Positions 5,856 through 8,826 of a stretch of 8,826 nucleotides of DNA are shown here, in pieces. This stretch comes from Gammaproteobacteria bacterium (GTDB lineage: Bacteria > Pseudomonadota > Gammaproteobacteria > Steroidobacterales > BM003). The notes beneath the pieces are model-generated. The model saw nothing but the letters and a program-made list of their open reading frames with translations. It made no database searches and was not told the origin of the DNA. Positions within the stretch are counted from its first letter, which is position 1. Each line of letters begins with the position of its first letter. Made by a program: the position numbers and the translations under genes. The stretch is taken from positions 1 to 8,826 of the forward strand of contig JAPHSC010000315.1 of assembly GCA_026193125.1 (NCBI GenBank). Direction: 5' to 3'.

Positions 5856-8175
5856 GGTTCACCTCCTCTATGGTAGTCAGACCCTCACGCACCATGTCCA
5901 TGGCAGCAGAATTGATCGATTTCAGACCCTCTTTCCTGGCCAGCTCTTTCAGCCGCCGCACCGGCACGCGTTCCACAATGGCCTCACGCAATTCGTCACT
6001 CAGCACCAGCAATTCACCCACGGCCTTGCGCCCCTTGTAGCCGGTTCCCCGGCAGTCACTGCAGCCACGTCCGACCCGCCAGTTGAATGTCCTGGCTACC
6101 TCCAGCGGTTCGCCGGTGGCCTCCAGCATGGCCGTCGTCGGGACGATCTTTTCCGCGCACTTGCTGCACACGACCCTGAGCAAACGCTGGGCAAGAATGC
6201 CGTTCAGCGCAGATACGAAACTGTAGGGGTCTACACCCATGTGGGTGAAACGGCTGAGTACATCAAATACGTTGTTCGCGTGCACCGTTGTGAAAACAAG
6301 GTGACCGGTCAGGGCAGACTGAATGGCGATCTGGGCGGTCTCGGGGTCACGGATTTCGCCGACCATGATCTTGTCGGGATCGTGCCTGAGTATCGAACGC
6401 AAGCCGCGCGCAAAGGTCAGCCCTTTCTTTTCGTTTACCGGAATCTGCAGCACTCCCGGGAGTTCATATTCCACCGGGTCCTCGATGGTGACGACTTTGC
6501 CGGCACCACTGTTGGTCTCGGATAGCGCCGCATACAGCGTCGTGGTCTTGCCGCTGCCGGTCGGTCCCGTTACCAGCAGCATGCCGTAGGGACGATCACT
6601 GAGTTTCCTCAAGGCGCTGATCATGCTGTCGGCAAAGCCCAGGCTGCTCAGCGTCAGCTCAGTCATCTGCGCGGTGACTGCCTGCTTGTCGAGAACACGC
6701 AGCACGGCATCCTCACCAAAAGAGCTGGGCATGATGGACACGCGGAAATCGATGGGTCGTCCGTCATAGGCGCTTTTGAATCTTCCGTCCTGCGGAATTC
6801 TGCGCTCGGCAATGTCCAACTCGGACATCACCTTCACTCGGGAGATCACCTGTTCGGCGATATCCGCACCGGCCACCGAGGCGACGTGCATCAGCACGCC
6901 GTCAATGCGATACCGGATTTCCAGGGCAGCGTTGCCTGTTTCAATATGGATATCGCTGGCGCCCGCACGCAATGCGTCATACAGGGTGGAGTGAACCAGT
7001 TTCACTACCGGACTTGAATCCTGGCTGATGGATGCCAGGGACAGTGCATCAAGCTCATGGCCGGCATCGACGTTGCCACCGGTCAACTGCACCACCGAAT
7101 CCATGGCCTTGGTGCCCTGCTCCTTGCGCGATATGTAGGCGTTCAGATCGCCCGGCGACACCAGGATCCAGTGCAGGTCAGCCTGTACCATTGACTCCAG
7201 CCAGGAACGCAATTCCTGGTCAAAGGGATTACAGAACAACACGGTCGGGGAGCTCGATTCTCCGACGATAACGCACTGCCGGTCACGTGACTGGTTCAGG
7301 TTAAGCAGCGCTACGTTCGCTTCGAGAGACATGATTTGTCGGCTGCCCGCGGCAGGATACCCAAACAACTCGCCCAGTATTCCCGGCAGCGCCGCCTCAC
7401 GTCCGTCGAATTTCTCGTACAGCGCTTCCAGCATGCTGTCAGGCTCGTCTGCCAGACTGGCAATAGCGTCCTCAACTTCGCTGATATCAATGCTGACTGC
7501 CGCGGATTCATCCTTGGCGCCGGCCTCGTCTGCGACAGAGTCGGGTTTGATGAACTCCGCTTCGATGGTACCGGCAGGCTCGGGGACCGTTACCCCCATG
7601 TCCGCCTCAAACGACTGCCTGGCCTGGCGCTCCAGATCGGTTTCCAGTTCATGGATGGCCTCTACGACCCCCATCACCCAGGCACCCTCCGGCAACACGG
7701 TCGTCTCTGCCAGGCGGGGATCATCTTTCACCGGGCTGTCTTTTTCCAGGCCAGCTTTCTTGGTCAATACCACGGTCTGGGCAAATCCATCGTCTTGTGC
7801 GCGCTCGGTAATTGCAGCCATCCCGTCAGGCGCTGCCTCCGCCGCCTCGGCGTCCTGCGGCAGCTCTGTGGTTTCGGTCATACTGCTGGTGTCTTCCTTT
7901 ACCTTGTTCTCTTCCTGCGAGGCGCGATCTTCATTGACCGTCGTCTCTTGCACTCCTGTGGGTCGTTCATAAGTACCAGTCTGCTCCGACCTGATCTCGT
8001 CTTCCAGGCCTGCGAGTTTATCCTTCCAGGTGGGCTCCTGCCTGCCAGCAGATTCCGTCACCCTTGCGGTCTCGGCAACGGGCAGCCTGGTGACCTTGTT
8101 ATCAGCAGCCTTGGCCAGCTGCATGGCTGCCGCCTGGCGTTCTATCGCGCGTTGAATCGCGTTGCGAGCCATCAC
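5836..8175 (-). CDS. gspE: GspE/PulE/PilB-family assembly ATPase with long acidic N-terminal extension
   Basis: This cytoplasmic hexameric ATPase powers pseudopilin assembly. It has 779 codons from GTG 8175 (4-nt overlap with gspF) or 778 from ATG 8172, whose A is the last base of the gspF stop; I cannot separate the two, since GGGAG upstream suits both. Residues 1-250 are acidic, low in complexity and rich in Glu, Thr and Ala, with recurrent ETTV, TETTELP, AQTVVLT and AETTVLP. Residues 260-350 look like a divergent N1E/MshEN-type domain (note NPFDQELRSWLESMV). The T2SSE motor starts near 388: Walker A GPTGSGKT (537-544), Asp box VVTIEDPVEYE (561-571), Walker B IMVGEIRD (603-610), and His box SALTGHLVFTTVHANN (620-635). 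A zinc-type tetracysteine is present (C670, C673, C705, C708). All motor motifs are intact, so it should be active. GspE and PilB are usually 500-570 residues. The zinc cysteines and gene context argue for an assembly motor, not a PilT retraction motor. Confidence 0.97.
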   Translation of the reverse strand: MMARNAIQRAIERQAAAMQLAKAADNKVTRLPVAETARVTESAGRQEPTWKDKLAGLEDEIRSEQTGTYERPTGVQETTVNEDRASQEENKVKEDTSSMTETTELPQDAEAAEAAPDGMAAITERAQDDGFAQTVVLTKKAGLEKDSPVKDDPRLAETTVLPEGAWVMGVVEAIHELETDLERQARQSFEADMGVTVPEPAGTIEAEFIKPDSVADEAGAKDESAAVSIDISEVEDAIASLADEPDSMLEALYEKFDGREAALPGILGELFGYPAAGSRQIMSLEANVALLNLNQSRDRQCVIVGESSSPTVLFCNPFDQELRSWLESMVQADLHWILVSPGDLNAYISRKEQGTKAMDSVVQLTGGNVDAGHELDALSLASISQDSSPVVKLVHSTLYDALRAGASDIHIETGNAALEIRYRIDGVLMHVASVAGADIAEQVISRVKVMSELDIAERRIPQDGRFKSAYDGRPIDFRVSIMPSSFGEDAVLRVLDKQAVTAQMTELTLSSLGFADSMISALRKLSDRPYGMLLVTGPTGSGKTTTLYAALSETNSGAGKVVTIEDPVEYELPGVLQIPVNEKKGLTFARGLRSILRHDPDKIMVGEIRDPETAQIAIQSALTGHLVFTTVHANNVFDVLSRFTHMGVDPYSFVSALNGILAQRLLRVVCSKCAEKIVPTTAMLEATGEPLEVARTFNWRVGRGCSDCRGTGYKGRKAVGELLVLSDELREAIVERVPVRRLKELARKEGLKSINSAAMDMVREGLTTIEEVNRVTTMA
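5859..5867 (-). promoter_or_regulatory. Strong Shine-Dalgarno for the PilM-like gene, inside the ATPase gene
   Basis: The minus strand reads AGGAGGTGA here, followed by AACC and the GTG at 5855, leaving 5 nt between AGGAGGT and the start. It also encodes the Glu-Glu-Val near the end of the ATPase (residues 770-772). It decides the GTG start and implies independent initiation as well as translational coupling. Confidence 0.8.
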
Positions 8176-8826
8176 TGAATGCTCCCTGCGAGTTCAAATA
8201 TCGGAAAATACATGAGCACCACCACAAAGCCGATGACCAGTCCGATTACCAGCATCAGGATCGGCTCAATCAGTCGGGACAGAATATCCACAGCGCGGTC
8301 GAGTTCCTCATCGTAGAACTCGGCAATCCTCTCGAGCATCTCACCCATGTTTCCGCTGCGCTCTCCGACACGCAGCATTCTTGCGCTCACCGGTGTGGTC
8401 AGGTTGTTACCCTCCAGCGCCATTGTCAGCGACTGCCCTTCCTGTACCAGGCGGATGGCCCGCTCCAGGTTTGGCTTCAGACCCTCGCTGAGCAAGCCGG
8501 CGGACATCTTCATGGCAGTTACAGCGGGCGTACCACCCCTGAGCAACATGCCGGCGGTCCGGTAGAAGCGCGCCAGCTGATAGGTAAACACCTGTCTGCC
8601 TATGGCGGGGATCCTGGTCATGGCACGAGCCACAATAGAGCGGAAGGCGGGTCTGGACGCGCCGTAGCTGGCGGCGGCCGCAATCACTACGAAGCCGATA
8701 AACGCCAGCATGCCATGATTGTGCAGGAGTTGACCCCACTTCATCATCAGGCGCGAAGACGCCGGGACCGCGGTACCCAGGTCCTGGTAAATGCTGCTGA
8801 ACCGGGGAACCACGAAGCCTACCAGG
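8172..8826 (-). CDS. gspF: GspF/PilC-family inner-membrane platform protein, C-terminal half (5' end outside window)
   Basis: This is the polytopic inner-membrane protein that couples the assembly ATPase to pseudopilin polymerisation. About 217 codons are visible, and the reading frame stays open through the right edge, starting Leu-Val-Gly-Phe-Val-Val-Pro-Arg-Phe. That motif lies near the middle of a roughly 400-residue GspF, so about half the gene is missing. The GTG at 8813 is internal, not a start. Visible parts are a membrane segment around GMLAFIGFVVIAAAASYGA, the second T2SSF helical domain (FYRTAGMLLRGGTPAVTAMK, then GERSGNMGEMLERIAEFYDE), and a C-terminal membrane segment rich in Ile, Leu and Val that begins PILMLVIGLVIGF. 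These are standard signatures of the family. The TGA stop overlaps the start of the ATPase gene downstream. Family assignment is certain; whether to call it GspF, PilC or MshG cannot be settled from this half. Confidence 0.96.
   Translation of the reverse strand, partial: LVGFVVPRFSSIYQDLGTAVPASSRLMMKWGQLLHNHGMLAFIGFVVIAAAASYGASRPAFRSIVARAMTRIPAIGRQVFTYQLARFYRTAGMLLRGGTPAVTAMKMSAGLLSEGLKPNLERAIRLVQEGQSLTMALEGNNLTTPVSARMLRVGERSGNMGEMLERIAEFYDEELDRAVDILSRLIEPILMLVIGLVIGFVVVLMYFPIFELAGSIQ

Noticed and set aside
5656..6525. Long plus-strand open frame (289 codons) across the PilM-like and ATPase genes
   Set aside because: It is antisense to the highly conserved ATPase C-terminus (His box, zinc cysteines), crosses a gene boundary and has no family resemblance.
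7336..8178. Long plus-strand open frame (280 codons) opposite the ATPase N-terminus
   Set aside because: It lies wholly antisense to the gspE extension, has no recognisable domain or ribosome site, and its Gly/Arg/Leu/His composition is what high-GC antisense frames give. The minus-strand frame is tied to gspE by continuity with the Walker motor.
1..8826. Possibility that this is simply the MSHA pilus operon
   Set aside because: There is no MshM (ExeA-type AAA) or separate MshN TPR gene between the secretin and ATPase, the ATPase lies upstream of the platform genes, and the pilins are short GspG-like proteins. A distant link to MSHA remains possible.
1..8826. Internal promoters, terminators, RNA genes, CRISPR, insertion sequences
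   Set aside because: Coding sequence is continuous with overlapping junctions. No inverted repeat followed by a T-run on the minus strand, no spaced direct repeats and no tRNA-like cloverleaf were seen by eye.

Overview
The window is one uninterrupted minus-strand operon for a type IV filament machine, that is, a member of the type II secretion / type IV pilus / MSHA superfamily. Nine genes are read right to left: the C-terminal half of a GspF platform protein, a GspE/PilB-class ATPase, a shortened PilM/GspL-like protein, PilN-like, PilO-like, a PilP/GspC-like periplasmic linker protein, a GspD-class secretin, and three pseudopilins. The third pseudopilin runs off the left edge, so the operon continues past both ends. 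There is no gene-free stretch. Almost every junction is a start/stop overlap (1-4 nt; 20 nt for ATPase/PilM-like; 26 nt between the first two pseudopilins), and the only gap is 4 nt. No internal promoter, terminator, RNA gene or mobile element is visible.

The organism is a Gram-negative with an outer membrane, shown by the lipoprotein secretin and HR-domain linker. GC content by eye is in the high fifties. Protein style fits Beta- or Gammaproteobacteria, which from memory carry related clusters with the same gene order and little functional work. I cannot place it more precisely.

Expected roles are as follows. The ATPase (8172-5836) and GspF (right edge) drive pseudopilin assembly. The PilM-, PilN- and PilO-like proteins (5855-3878) form the inner-membrane alignment platform. 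The PilP/GspC-like protein (3881-3315) bridges the periplasm to the secretin (3318-1009). Three pseudopilins (1012-1) would build a short periplasmic filament. No prepilin peptidase, retraction ATPase or obvious secreted substrate is in the window.

The machine is a hybrid. The pseudopilins and the PilP-position protein look T2SS-like (GspG-like pilins, a GspC-like non-lipoprotein anchor), while the assembly platform looks T4P/MSHA-like (PilM-N-O). The most unusual parts are: a secretin with its own lipobox and TPRs at the N-terminus and a cohesin-like beta domain at the C-terminus; an ATPase with a roughly 250-residue acidic N-terminal extension carrying repeated Thr motifs; GspG-like pseudopilins that seem to lack the calcium-site aspartates; and a third pseudopilin lacking the conserved Glu5.
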